Positions 1 to 9,632 are shown, numbered from the stretch's first letter. The stretch is DNA of 38,960 nucleotides from Magnetococcales bacterium (GCA_015232645.1 JADFZF010000007.1:1-38960), one strand, 5' to 3'. Notes: generated by a model not told the origin, from the sequence alone. Program-made: numbers and translations.

Positions 1-216
1 CACTTCTCCCCTGGAACGTTAAAAAAAATTCGGAGAAAAGCAAGACACCTTGAGAACGGCGTTCGTTCGGCGCTTACCATTCTCGTGGGTTTTAGCCTCT
101 CAAACTTGGGTGTAGGCTACTTCGACAAGGAACGTCTCCGACGTTTGTCGCTCCTGCTGGCGGGTGGGGCGGGTGTTCTGATCGTGTTGCAATCTTTTTA
201 TTCCTGGCTCCCCTGA
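1..216 (+). CDS. C-terminal fragment of a membrane protein (truncated by window edge)
   Basis: Frame 1 is open from base 1 to TGA at 214-216: HFSPGTLKKIRRKARHLENGVRSALTILVGFSLSNLGVGYFDKERLRRLSLLLAGGAGVLIVLQSFYSWLP*. Two hydrophobic segments. Absent from the ORF track because it has no start in the window. Confidence 0.6.
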   Translation, partial: HFSPGTLKKIRRKARHLENGVRSALTILVGFSLSNLGVGYFDKERLRRLSLLLAGGAGVLIVLQSFYSWLP

Positions 217-269
217 TTGACCCACCGTGGCTCAACCGGTCCAGGGATAAGGCTCGTCGCGATCGTCGT

Positions 270-938
270 TCAATCCAATCCCGACTCGTCGTCTTCGAGT
301 CGCGGATCACGCATCCCCCCGGGAGGCTTCAAAGCACGCCTCTGGCCGGAACGAATCTCCAAAAACGAATTATCGGAGTAAAGCTTTTCCAGGATCTCTA
401 TGACCGAGTTGTCGGGTTCAAAAATACGGCGTGCCCAGGCAAACTCCCATAATTTCCAAAATTTTTCGCGGCACCGATCCTCCCCGCTGTTGGTGCCGTG
501 ATCGCACAGACATGATGTTTCCAAATCCATGATCTCTTGCAACAATTTAGCATTTCCCTCCCTATCCACCGCCAAGCTTTGCGCCCGAACGGCACTGGGA
601 AGGCGATTTTCAAGATCGAACAAGGCCTGCTGCAGGACCCGCGCCAGGGGGATGGCAAAACGGCTGTTTTCGATCGCGGGAGTCCTCAACGTGTGAGTCA
701 CAGCTTGAAATGAACGCGGATAAAAATCGGGACCAACGGCCCCCAAGGCCTGCCGCAATGGATGAAAGGTCCCTTCCCTGGCCAAGGTGACAACCTTTTC
801 CACTCCCGGGTCCTCCAACGTTTCCTGGTCCAACAGGTCTTCCAACTGCTCCGGGGTCATGCGGTCGTACCGCAGGCTGCCATCGGAGCGGAGAATGATA
901 TTGAGCAATTTTTTTGCCTTGTCTTCTTCGTCAGACAT
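270..938 (-). CDS. Hypothetical protein (MSDEEDKAKKLLNIILRSDGSLRYDRMTPEQLEDLLDQ...)
   Basis: Long ORF; likely start is the internal ATG at 938 (MSDEEDK), giving a charged soluble protein. No family recognised. Confidence 0.65.
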   Translation of the reverse strand: MSDEEDKAKKLLNIILRSDGSLRYDRMTPEQLEDLLDQETLEDPGVEKVVTLAREGTFHPLRQALGAVGPDFYPRSFQAVTHTLRTPAIENSRFAIPLARVLQQALFDLENRLPSAVRAQSLAVDREGNAKLLQEIMDLETSCLCDHGTNSGEDRCREKFWKLWEFAWARRIFEPDNSVIEILEKLYSDNSFLEIRSGQRRALKPPGGMRDPRLEDDESGLD

Positions 939-1004
939 CGCTTTCCTTATCCATCTCTTTCCACCGGCCATTGACGAACTACCAATCCAGACCCCCGTCC
1001 CTGG

Positions 1005-2240
1005 TCAGACCATGGTTTGGGCAACCCGGATGGTCAAATCTCCAAGAAGGTTGGCATAACTTCCCAATTCATTGTCATACCACCCGAAGATGGTGGCCTG
1101 GGTCACCGGAATTTCCAATGGTTGCTGATGACGAAGCGTCGAAGCATCGATCCCCGAAGCGGCGAGGCGTTGAGGATCAATGGTAATGAAACCGGTGCGC
1201 GTGTGGGTTTCCCGGGCCTCGATGATGGCCGCCTTGCGAGGAAAACCGATGATGTCCGACGATACATTCTGCTCCTCGGAGAATTCCATCCACGAAGCAT
1301 AAATCCCATGGGCCGCCCGACGGTACACGTCCAAGATGTCTTCGCGATCGATATGGCTTTCCCGACCGTCGGATTGAAGATTGACGTTGAGGACAATCAA
1401 AGATCCGGTGGAGGTCGGAATCCGTACCGACTCGGCCATAAAACCGATACGGGCCATCTCCGGCAGCACCAGCCGCAGCGTATTGGCGGCACCAGTAGTG
1501 GTGAGGATGATGTTATTCATCACGCTCCTGGTTTTGCGTAAATCGGTCGCCCCCGCCTTGGGGACCGAGTCCAATACCTTCTGACTCGGAGTTGCAGCGT
1601 GTACCGTCACCATGGACGCTGACAAGAGGCGACCGGTACCAAAATGGTCCAAAAGCGGTTTCATCATGAAGGCCAAACAGGTCGTGGTACAGGAAGCACT
1701 GGAAACCAAGGTATGACGACTGGGATCAAAATCGGCATCGTTGATCCCCATCACCATGGTCAGCGTATCTTCAGGCATCGGTTGGCCCTTGTTTTTAATC
1801 TTGAATGGGGCCGACAGGATCACCTTGGTGGCTCCCGCCTCCAGGTGGCCTCGTAAGGCTCCTCCGGCAACATTGGCCGCGGCGGCGGGATCCATGAAAA
1901 CTCCGGTACAATCCACCACCAACGCCACCCCGTGATGGTGCCATTGAATGTCCTTGGGGTTGCGATGGCTGCGCAGGAATCGTACAGGGATGCCGTCCAG
2001 GGTGGCCGTTCCCGCTGTTTCATCCATATTTTCGATCACCCGCCCACCCCGGTAGCCGTGCAGCCAAACTCCAAGATGACCAAAGGTGCTATCTTTCTCC
2101 AAGGTTTGCAACAGATCGGACAAGCCCTGCCCCACCTCCCGACCAACGTTTACCACGATCTCGGAAAAATGCCTCTTGGCAACATGATTCCACACCGACA
2201 ATTTGCCAATGCGTCCCATGCCATTGATACCAATTTTCAT
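1005..2240 (-). CDS. Glyceraldehyde-3-phosphate dehydrogenase family protein (divergent, about 411 aa)
   Basis: N-terminal MKIGINGMGRIGKL Rossmann motif; catalytic-type SASCTTTC; KAGATDLRKTRSV; C-terminal GWYDNELGSYANLLGDL. Confidence 0.9.
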   Translation of the reverse strand: MKIGINGMGRIGKLSVWNHVAKRHFSEIVVNVGREVGQGLSDLLQTLEKDSTFGHLGVWLHGYRGGRVIENMDETAGTATLDGIPVRFLRSHRNPKDIQWHHHGVALVVDCTGVFMDPAAAANVAGGALRGHLEAGATKVILSAPFKIKNKGQPMPEDTLTMVMGINDADFDPSRHTLVSSASCTTTCLAFMMKPLLDHFGTGRLLSASMVTVHAATPSQKVLDSVPKAGATDLRKTRSVMNNIILTTTGAANTLRLVLPEMARIGFMAESVRIPTSTGSLIVLNVNLQSDGRESHIDREDILDVYRRAAHGIYASWMEFSEEQNVSSDIIGFPRKAAIIEARETHTRTGFITIDPQRLAASGIDASTLRHQQPLEIPVTQATIFGWYDNELGSYANLLGDLTIRVAQTMV

Positions 2241-2392
2241 GATCCCTTCTCCTTCAATCACACAATACGCTATTCACCCCTGCCCTTGATCATCCAAATT
2301 GACCCGGTGTGAATCAAGGGTTTATCATACGACCACTGCAGCCGATAAAAAAAATTTTATTGGCATAGAACATTACTCAACCATGCCCCGTT

Positions 2393-2494
2393 TCAGTTGC
2401 AGCAACAGGTTCCGAGGAGGTCATCGTCAGGTTCCTGATCCGTGACCCGAGTCAGGTTGAGGTTTCCCTGTGGATCCTGTTGGAAAGAGACCAA
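2393..2494 (-). CDS. Possible small ORF, 33 aa, ending GTCCCN
   Basis: Minus-strand frame from TTG at 2494: (M)VSFQQDPQGNLNLTRVTDQEPDDDLLGTCCCN*. It lies about 150 bp upstream of the GAPDH start. Non-ATG start and short length. Confidence 0.3.
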   Translation of the reverse strand: MVSFQQDPQGNLNLTRVTDQEPDDDLLGTCCCN

Positions 2495-2555
2495 TTCCTG
2501 GCTGATCCCCTTTCCACTTTAAATATCAACAAACTCCAATTCAGAGAACAAATCC

Positions 2556-2978
2556 ATGTTACAGGAAATCCACTCGGACCGTTTTTTCATGGGACGCCTC
2601 CACCATGGGGATGACCTTCTGGAGGCGTTGCATCGCGCCTGTCGGGAATGGCATATCCACTTGGGGAGGGTGACCGCCATCGGTGCCGTACAAAAGGCGA
2701 CTTTGGGCTATTACGACCAGACACTTCACACGTATCAAACCATTCAACTGGACCGGCATCTGGAAATCGTCCAGTTGACTGGCAACATTTCCGTCAAGGA
2801 TGACAAACCTTTTGTCCATGCCCACGTTACCCTGTCCGATGCCTCTGGCAGGACCTATGGTGGGCATCTTTTCCCAGGAACAGCGGTGTTCGCCTGTGAA
2901 ACCGTCATCGAATCCTTCCGTGGCCCCGTGTTCCGCCGCGCCTCGGATCCCATCACCGGCTTACCTCTTTGGCAATAG
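2556..2978 (+). CDS. PPC (DUF296)-domain protein
   Basis: 140 aa; GRLHHGDDLLEALHRACREWHIHLGRVTAIGAVQKATLGYYD... HAHVTLSDASGRTYGGHLFPGTAVFACE matches the PPC/DUF296 pattern. Confidence 0.85.
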   Translation: MLQEIHSDRFFMGRLHHGDDLLEALHRACREWHIHLGRVTAIGAVQKATLGYYDQTLHTYQTIQLDRHLEIVQLTGNISVKDDKPFVHAHVTLSDASGRTYGGHLFPGTAVFACETVIESFRGPVFRRASDPITGLPLWQ

Positions 2979-3087
2979 AAAAAAATTTCAGCCCCATCCT
3001 GGACACGCGACTTGAACGGTTGAGTGTGCATCCGTCGGGGCAAAAAAAAAACGAAACCAAACCCTTTAAGCCTCGCCCCGAACCCCA

Positions 3088-3113
3088 CTGGGAAGAGATT
3101 CGTCCCTTCCCAG
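3088..3113. repeat. Palindromic hairpin CTGGGAAGAGA-TTCG-TCCCTTCCCAG
   Basis: 11-bp stem with one mismatch and a TTCG loop; flanked by CGCCCCGAACCCCA and ACCCC; shares flanks with 10506-10530. Confidence 0.6.
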
Positions 3114-3223
3114 ACCCCTCCCCTCAATTTGTCATGATTATTTTGTCCATTGGCACCGCCACGCTAGCTTAATCAAGTCATTTGATTTCCTTGCTTGAAT
3201 ACCATCCAACCAACGCCTCCCGA

Positions 3224-6200
3224 TCACATGCGGTCGAGTTCCACGCGATGTTCCGTCGGAAACCATCCCCAATACAACAATCCACGAAAACCATCGATGC
3301 TGATCGGATCTCCGCAACGAATTTCCCGACCCGACTCGGCGTTGGTTGCCGAATCCTTTGCGACCACCAGCTCCTCGCATCCGACGACGCAGGTCTTGGC
3401 CATTTTGGCGGCAACGATGGCGGCGTGGCACGTTTGCCCCCCACGACTGGTCAACAAGCCCTGGACCAAGGACACCTCCTTGATGTCATCGGGAACGGTA
3501 TCATGACGGATGAGAATCAGAGAATCGCCGGGATGGTGCTTTTGCAACTGCCGAATCTGTTCCAGATTGAATACCGCCCGTCCACATAAGGCCCCGCCAG
3601 AAACGCCGATTCCTTGAACGATCCGGCTGCCGCGCAAGGCAGGACTGTCGATAAACCGATGACAAGCGGAGGCCCTATTTTTGGAGGTGACCATATCCCG
3701 ACTCTGCAGCAGATGCAGGTCGATTCGGCGTGCCCCTTCGAAGGTAAACTCCAATTCCTGAGGATTCCAACGGCGCTCATAGATCAAATGGGTGGCTATC
3801 TCGAACAATCGCGCATACGTCTCGGGATAACACCGCTCCAGACTCGATTCGGGATCTCGTCCTTCATACTCGCACTGATCCAGGGAAATCGGACGCGTCG
3901 TCACCAAGCCGTTGACGATATCTTCACCCTGGTTCCCGGTCGTGTAATCGCCCCAGAGCAACACCCGATCCAATTTGCGATGTGGATGAGCGGTAAACAA
4001 CACTCCAGAGCCTGCATTGCGGTAACGATTGCCGAACACCATCCGCTGGATCACTACCGCCGTCCCCCAGGCATCCGACAGATCCATGATCTGACGATAT
4101 TCGCGCGCTTTGGGGGAATCCCACGAATCCACCACCAGGTCGATGGCTCCCAAGAGTTGTTTCATAGGATCGTCGGGAATGACGACGTCATGATCACGGG
4201 CTGCCGCCAGATAATCCAGAGCCAAGGCGCGAATCTGCTCGGCATTGAATTCCTGTTTCCACCGAATTCCCGCCTTTTTTTTATGCGCACGCATCAAGTC
4301 CAAAAAAATGGTGCGATCCATATCCAAGGTGGCGCACCAGGATTGGACAAAACGACGGTAGTTATCCCAGGCAAAATAAGGATTTCCAGTCTGAGTCGCC
4401 AAGGCCTGGGCGACATCGGGGTTGATTCCGACGTTATGGATCGTCTGCATCATTCCAGGCATGGAAAACAGGGCGCCGCTACGGACCGACAGCAGCAAGG
4501 GGTGGGCTGGATCGCCAAAAGTCAATTGGGTATGCGCCTCGATGTGGCCGATATGGGCCTTGAGCCGCGCCATGAAATCCTCCTTGGCTGGAGGATAGGC
4601 GCGAATCACCTCCCGACAACGAAAATATTCAGTCGTCAACACGGTTCCGGCCGGAACCGGCATATGATCCGCTGCCAAGTCCAACAGATTGAAGCCTTTC
4701 GCACCCAAATGCAACAGGTTCCAGGTCTCCTTCCTGGGGTCGGTGAATGAATGAAACAACCGACCGGGATGATAGTTCATGAGTTGATTGAGCAACGGTT
4801 GCGCCAGGCGTTCCCCTTGACGACTCAAAAGTTGCAACAATCGGGAGATGAATCGATCAAAGGCTTGCAGGCCGAACGCCTCCGCCACCAAGTCACGAAG
4901 AAACGATTCAGTGATCCGTTCCACCGTTATCGCTACATCTTCCGCATCCACCAGCGGATGATATTTTGCCAACAAGGCGGAACGGGGAATCATGGGTATG
5001 ATGATGGCCAGAGTATCACGATGGTGGGTGGTGAAGTAAGTGTTGATGACATCCTTGACCCCTTCGGCAAAACTGCGGAATACATCCAGATACTGGTGAA
5101 AGGAAAAATCATTGAACTCGAGAAATCTTTGCAGGACATCATTGAGGTTGTCCAGCTTGCGCGATGAGACGCCATCCAACCGCAACGACCTGAGGAAGAA
5201 CCGAGTAAAGCGGTGAACTTTAAAAAACGCCGATCGAGTAATGAAATCGCTGGGGATTTCCTCAACCAGCTTTTCCAACTCCACGGTAGCCAAATTTTCC
5301 AATCGAAAACTCAGGGAAAGGGCATCAAATTTCTTTTCCGAATAACGACCATAGACTGAAGGAATATCAACCGCAATATGACGCTTTTGATAGATTTCCT
5401 CATGGGCTGGAAAGCATTCCTCACTCAAAATAATGGCATTGAGCCCCTCCAGGGCGTCCAATAAAGCCTCAAGTTTGGCGTGATCTCCATACCCTTCTTC
5501 CGACGTCAACAGTCGATGCAGAGCGGCCAGGCCAGGAATACCGGCACTCATCGCCTGTTTGAGGGAGTCCTGGATATCGTGGAAACCGAGGTTGTACTTA
5601 TGGTCCAACAGATGGTAAAGCCTTATAACAAGCCATACCCGCTCCCTCTCGGCGGCTGGGCCGGAAGCCTGGTCCATGATCCACCTTTCCACCGCGGCAC
5701 TCGGCCAATCCAAAGGATCTCCCGTGCCCGGGGACGGGCCTTGAGCAAACAATTCCCGAGTAATCTGGTGGACCTCGTCAAACAGCGGTCCCGCAGGCTC
5801 AATGGTGGCGAGCACCTGATCACTGACCAGACCACGCAGCTGCTCTCGATCTCCGGTATGCCAATAGTACAAAATCCCTCGGACCAGGCTGACGATCCTG
5901 TTGGTACTTTCGACGTGACACTGTTTACGCAAAAAATGGATCAGGGTATCCTGGCGCTGATGAGTTTCATCCAACTGCGTCGACACATCGCGCAACAACC
6001 CTTCGGCGCCAATTTCGTTGTAGTAAACCGGAAGCAGGCGACAAAACTGTCGCACCAGGTTGTAAACCGGACGGATACCGCTATTCAGCAGGTGGGTAAT
6101 CTCTTTTTGAAATACATCGGTGTCACGGATCAATACCCCAGTCAATTTCAGATTGATGATCAAGGCAGAAAATAGGGTTGGGCTCCAGGGAGGATTGCGA

Positions 6201-7543
6201 CGAATCAGGTTGAGCCAGACCCGAATATTGTAAAGATGAGTGGGATTACAAAGCGGCTGCCATTCGGAACTGACCCCAGTGACTTGGCTGTATTCAAAAC
6301 CGAAAGCCACCGTTCGTTCCAAAAAAATTTCCACCAGTCGGCTGTTGTCGCGTTTGAAAACCTCGTCTCCCAGGATTTCTATGGATTGTAACGCCGTATG
6401 AGGGTAGGTGGCGACATTTTCCTTGAAAAAAGTAAAGGCTTCATGAAAATAGTTACGGAGCTCATCAAACCCTTGACGCATGCGCACCAACTGGCTCAGG
6501 GTTTGATTGATGCTGCGCAAAGTTGTTTCATGAATCAGGCGCAGCCCGTCGATACGCATGATATGAAACAAAAATATCAACTTTCGATTTTGTATCTCCT
6601 GCTCACTGACCTGCTCCCCCTCTCTTGGGGTTCCCAAGAGGTCCTGAGCCTGATTGTAACCTCGGACGATATCCATAAAATCGGGCAAGGCCAACAGCTT
6701 CTCCAAATTGTCCGCCCCCGGGGCCATGGCATCCAATTCGAGCAGACGGCTCTTGATTCCTAACAAGGCCTCATGGCCAATATCGGCTACCGCCACCAGA
6801 TGTCTATGAGCCAAAGAGGCGGGATCGGGAACTGAGAGCCAATAGTCCAAACTGGCCAACAAACTCATCCGGCAATAACTTTTCAGGCTGCCCCAGTCCA
6901 ATGGCTCCCCCCCAGCCTCCCGCACCCGGGTCAACAGGGTAACCATACCCCGCCTCAGGGAAAAAGGAGATTGACCGAGAAGACGCAACTGCTCCCGAGG
7001 CAGGTTGGCGAGGTCAGAAAATATGTCACGAAAGGCGGACGAAAAAATATGAAGCCTTTGCGGAGGAATCAGATCCATCGCACGTACCAAACACGCACTC
7101 AATGCCTCCAACGCCGGTCGCGACAGATCGGCGCGGATTCCCTCACCCTGGGCTCGAAGAAACTGATGATAAAACAAAACCAAACATTCCGGACCCCGGT
7201 CGTGATTGATGTAGACTGCCAGGTTTTTCAATACGAAACTTCTAAGCTCGGGAAGAATGACGATCCAATTGCGAAAAGGATGGCTGAGTTCCCTGAGAAG
7301 CCGATCCAGGGCATCCCCGATCCCTTGATAGTCCCGAACCACCTCCTGCAATACCTCATATTCCGGGTCGATGGTGATCCCATCAACCTTGGTTTGCGCC
7401 AGGTTGGCCATCAGCGCGCTGGAATTCGTCAAAGGACCCGTTGAAACGCCAAATGTGTTATTCACGATGTCATCCTTAAGGAAATACCTACGTTGACCCG
7501 TTCTTCCAGGGGTTGCTGGCCGCCAATCAGGTCCAAATCGCAA
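3224..7543 (-). CDS. PEP/pyruvate-binding (PPDK N-terminal-like) and PEP-utilising swivel domain protein with a large N-terminal extension
   Basis: 1439-aa ORF. C-terminal half has KGFNLLDLAADHMPVPAGTVLTTEYF, LLSVRSGALFSMPGMMQTIHNVG and the phosphohistidine motif GGQTCHAAIVAAKMAKTCVVGCEEL. The N-terminal roughly 850 aa is unassigned. Confidence 0.85.
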   Translation of the reverse strand: MRFGPDWRPATPGRTGQRRYFLKDDIVNNTFGVSTGPLTNSSALMANLAQTKVDGITIDPEYEVLQEVVRDYQGIGDALDRLLRELSHPFRNWIVILPELRSFVLKNLAVYINHDRGPECLVLFYHQFLRAQGEGIRADLSRPALEALSACLVRAMDLIPPQRLHIFSSAFRDIFSDLANLPREQLRLLGQSPFSLRRGMVTLLTRVREAGGEPLDWGSLKSYCRMSLLASLDYWLSVPDPASLAHRHLVAVADIGHEALLGIKSRLLELDAMAPGADNLEKLLALPDFMDIVRGYNQAQDLLGTPREGEQVSEQEIQNRKLIFLFHIMRIDGLRLIHETTLRSINQTLSQLVRMRQGFDELRNYFHEAFTFFKENVATYPHTALQSIEILGDEVFKRDNSRLVEIFLERTVAFGFEYSQVTGVSSEWQPLCNPTHLYNIRVWLNLIRRNPPWSPTLFSALIINLKLTGVLIRDTDVFQKEITHLLNSGIRPVYNLVRQFCRLLPVYYNEIGAEGLLRDVSTQLDETHQRQDTLIHFLRKQCHVESTNRIVSLVRGILYYWHTGDREQLRGLVSDQVLATIEPAGPLFDEVHQITRELFAQGPSPGTGDPLDWPSAAVERWIMDQASGPAAERERVWLVIRLYHLLDHKYNLGFHDIQDSLKQAMSAGIPGLAALHRLLTSEEGYGDHAKLEALLDALEGLNAIILSEECFPAHEEIYQKRHIAVDIPSVYGRYSEKKFDALSLSFRLENLATVELEKLVEEIPSDFITRSAFFKVHRFTRFFLRSLRLDGVSSRKLDNLNDVLQRFLEFNDFSFHQYLDVFRSFAEGVKDVINTYFTTHHRDTLAIIIPMIPRSALLAKYHPLVDAEDVAITVERITESFLRDLVAEAFGLQAFDRFISRLLQLLSRQGERLAQPLLNQLMNYHPGRLFHSFTDPRKETWNLLHLGAKGFNLLDLAADHMPVPAGTVLTTEYFRCREVIRAYPPAKEDFMARLKAHIGHIEAHTQLTFGDPAHPLLLSVRSGALFSMPGMMQTIHNVGINPDVAQALATQTGNPYFAWDNYRRFVQSWCATLDMDRTIFLDLMRAHKKKAGIRWKQEFNAEQIRALALDYLAAARDHDVVIPDDPMKQLLGAIDLVVDSWDSPKAREYRQIMDLSDAWGTAVVIQRMVFGNRYRNAGSGVLFTAHPHRKLDRVLLWGDYTTGNQGEDIVNGLVTTRPISLDQCEYEGRDPESSLERCYPETYARLFEIATHLIYERRWNPQELEFTFEGARRIDLHLLQSRDMVTSKNRASACHRFIDSPALRGSRIVQGIGVSGGALCGRAVFNLEQIRQLQKHHPGDSLILIRHDTVPDDIKEVSLVQGLLTSRGGQTCHAAIVAAKMAKTCVVGCEELVVAKDSATNAESGREIRCGDPISIDGFRGLLYWGWFPTEHRVELDRM

Positions 7544-7669
7544 ATCGGGTCATGGAAAAAACCGGAATTCATGGACCCTTGCTCAACATTGCAATATGCT
7601 TGAGGCTGAAGAGATCGCAACGGCACTTCATCGACAACAATCGCACCCCGCAGACACCACGAACCTTAT

Positions 7670-8122
7670 ATGCCAAGAATACGCGTCAGTGAAACCCTCC
7701 CCTTCTCCCCCAGGCAGATTTATGACCTCGTTGTCGCTGTGGATCAATACCCACAATTCTTGCCGTGGTGCGTGAAATCCCGCATTTGGGACCAGCAACC
7801 CAACCAGTTCATGGCCGAGCTGACGGTTTCGTTCAAGGGCATTCGCGAAAGCTTTCAGACATTGGATATCGTGGTGCCGGAAAAGAAAATCGAAATCAAT
7901 CTTAAATCAGGTCCATTTCAATACCTTGTCAGCACCTGGCTCTTTTCCGGGGATACCTCAGCCACCAAAGTGGATTTTTTTATCGATTTTAAATTCAACA
8001 ACCGCATGAAAGAAATGATTATGGGCCCGGTCTTTTCTCAGGTATCCAAACAAATGATCAGCGCCTTCCGAAAACGGGCCCTTGAACTCTACGGACGCGG
8101 AGGTCCTCATGCCCAAGCGTAA
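7670..8122 (+). CDS. COQ10/RatA-like START-domain protein (copy 1)
   Basis: MPRIRVSETLPFSPRQIYDLVVAVDQYPQFLPWCVKSRIWD... FIDFKFNNRMKEMIMGPVFSQVSKQMISAFRKRALELYG. Confidence 0.85.
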   Translation: MPRIRVSETLPFSPRQIYDLVVAVDQYPQFLPWCVKSRIWDQQPNQFMAELTVSFKGIRESFQTLDIVVPEKKIEINLKSGPFQYLVSTWLFSGDTSATKVDFFIDFKFNNRMKEMIMGPVFSQVSKQMISAFRKRALELYGRGGPHAQA

Positions 8123-8540
8123 TGCCAGCGTCCAGGTCCCCTTTTCCGCCCGGCAAATGTTCGACCTCGTCGTCGATATGGACCGCTATCCGGAATTCAT
8201 CCCCTGGCTGGTCAAATCCAGAAAATTCGATGTGTCCGAAAACCGCTTCAAATCAGAAATGACTTTCTCCTTCAAAGGATTGAGAGAAACTTTCTTTACC
8301 CTCGACGAACTGGATCCCCCGCACCGCATCACCATCTCCAATCTTTCCGGCCCCTTCAGCCATTTGAACAGCGAATGGCGCTTTATCGATACCCCCAATG
8401 GTTCCAAGGTCGAGTTTTTCATCGATTTCAAATTCAGTAAAAAACTCATGGATATCGCCATGGGACCCGTATTCAGCAAGGCTTCCCACTCCATGGTTGA
8501 ATCCTTCCGCAAAAGGGCCGACGCTGTCTATGGCAGGTAA
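8109..8540 (+). CDS. COQ10/RatA-like START-domain protein (copy 2)
   Basis: MPKRNASVQVPFSARQMFDLVVDMDRYPEFIPWLVKSRKFD... FIDFKFSKKLMDIAMGPVFSKASHSMVESFRKRADAVYG; clear paralogue of copy 1; 14-nt overlap with it. Confidence 0.85.
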   Translation: MPKRNASVQVPFSARQMFDLVVDMDRYPEFIPWLVKSRKFDVSENRFKSEMTFSFKGLRETFFTLDELDPPHRITISNLSGPFSHLNSEWRFIDTPNGSKVEFFIDFKFSKKLMDIAMGPVFSKASHSMVESFRKRADAVYGR

Positions 8541-8601
8541 CCGTTTGTTCTTATCCTAAGCATTCTCTTCCTTTTTCCACTTTTCCAAGGATTTTTGACC
8601 T

Positions 8602-9573
8602 ATGAAACGTTTTTGCAGTCCGCTCCTGTCAGGTTTGGTGGCGTTGTTGACCTTTCCCGCTCTGGTCCAGGCTGAACCCGCTGCCCGCATCGGTGACTGG
8701 ACCCTCGATCTGGCCAAGGTGGATGCCATGCTGACAGGACAGATTCATGAGCTCAGAGTGGAAAAAATTGAATCCGAGGTGTTGGACCATCTGTTGGAAC
8801 TGGAAGCCAAGGCCAATAAGATTCCCAAGGATCAAGTCGAAGACAAAATGTCGGCCAAATACCTCACCCCGGTCACGGAAGAGCAAATCAAACAATTCAT
8901 GGAATCCAACAAGGAAAAAATTCCCGTCAAGGAGACTGGCATCAAGGAAAAAATCAAAACCTTCCTGGAAAATCAAGCTCGCAACAACGCCAAGACCAAA
9001 TACCATGAAGAAATCGCCGAAAAATACAAGGTTGAAATCCTCCTCGAAGAGCCACGCTACACCCTGACGGGTCCCCAGGACCTCACGCGTGGTCTGGCCC
9101 AGGCCCCGATCACCATTACCGAATTTTCCGATTTCGAATGCCCCTATTGTCGCAAGGAACAAGCGGTATTGGGGCAACTGAAGAGTACCTACGGCGACAA
9201 ATTACGTTTCGTCTTCCGCCACTATCCCCTTCCATTCCACAAACATGCCCCCAAAGCTTCGGAGGCATCCATGTGCGCTCACGAGCAGGACAAATTTTGG
9301 CAGTACCATGACGCCCTGTTCACCGATTCGCAATCCATCGCCGAGGAAGGGCTGAAGGAATTGGCCAAAAAGCAGGGCCTTGATGAGGCCAAATTTGACG
9401 AATGCTTGAAAAGTGGCCGTCACACCGCTCGCATCGCCGCCGATACCGCCGAAGGAAAACAGCTGGGAATTACTGGAACTCCAACATTTTTTGTCAATGG
9501 CTTCAAAATGGTCGGTGCCATTCCTCTGAACAACTTCAAAGAGGTCATTGACAGAGAGCTTAAAGTAAAATGA
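8602..9573 (+). CDS. Exported DsbA-family thioredoxin-fold protein with N-terminal helical extension
   Basis: Signal peptide MKRFCSPLLSGLVALLTFPALVQA; ITITEFSDFECPYCRKEQAVLGQL (CPYC); GTPTFFVNGFKMVGAIP cis-Pro region. Confidence 0.88.
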   Translation: MKRFCSPLLSGLVALLTFPALVQAEPAARIGDWTLDLAKVDAMLTGQIHELRVEKIESEVLDHLLELEAKANKIPKDQVEDKMSAKYLTPVTEEQIKQFMESNKEKIPVKETGIKEKIKTFLENQARNNAKTKYHEEIAEKYKVEILLEEPRYTLTGPQDLTRGLAQAPITITEFSDFECPYCRKEQAVLGQLKSTYGDKLRFVFRHYPLPFHKHAPKASEASMCAHEQDKFWQYHDALFTDSQSIAEEGLKELAKKQGLDEAKFDECLKSGRHTARIAADTAEGKQLGITGTPTFFVNGFKMVGAIPLNNFKEVIDRELKVK

Positions 9574-9632
9574 TAATGGTTTTCCAAATCAATAGCTGAT
9601 CCTCCAATTCAACCGGAAAAGGATTTTATACC

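Noticed and set aside
3614-4750. 378-aa plus-strand ORF antisense to the PPDK-like gene
   Set aside because: Shadow ORF of the confident 1439-aa minus-strand gene; composition and motifs are not protein-like.
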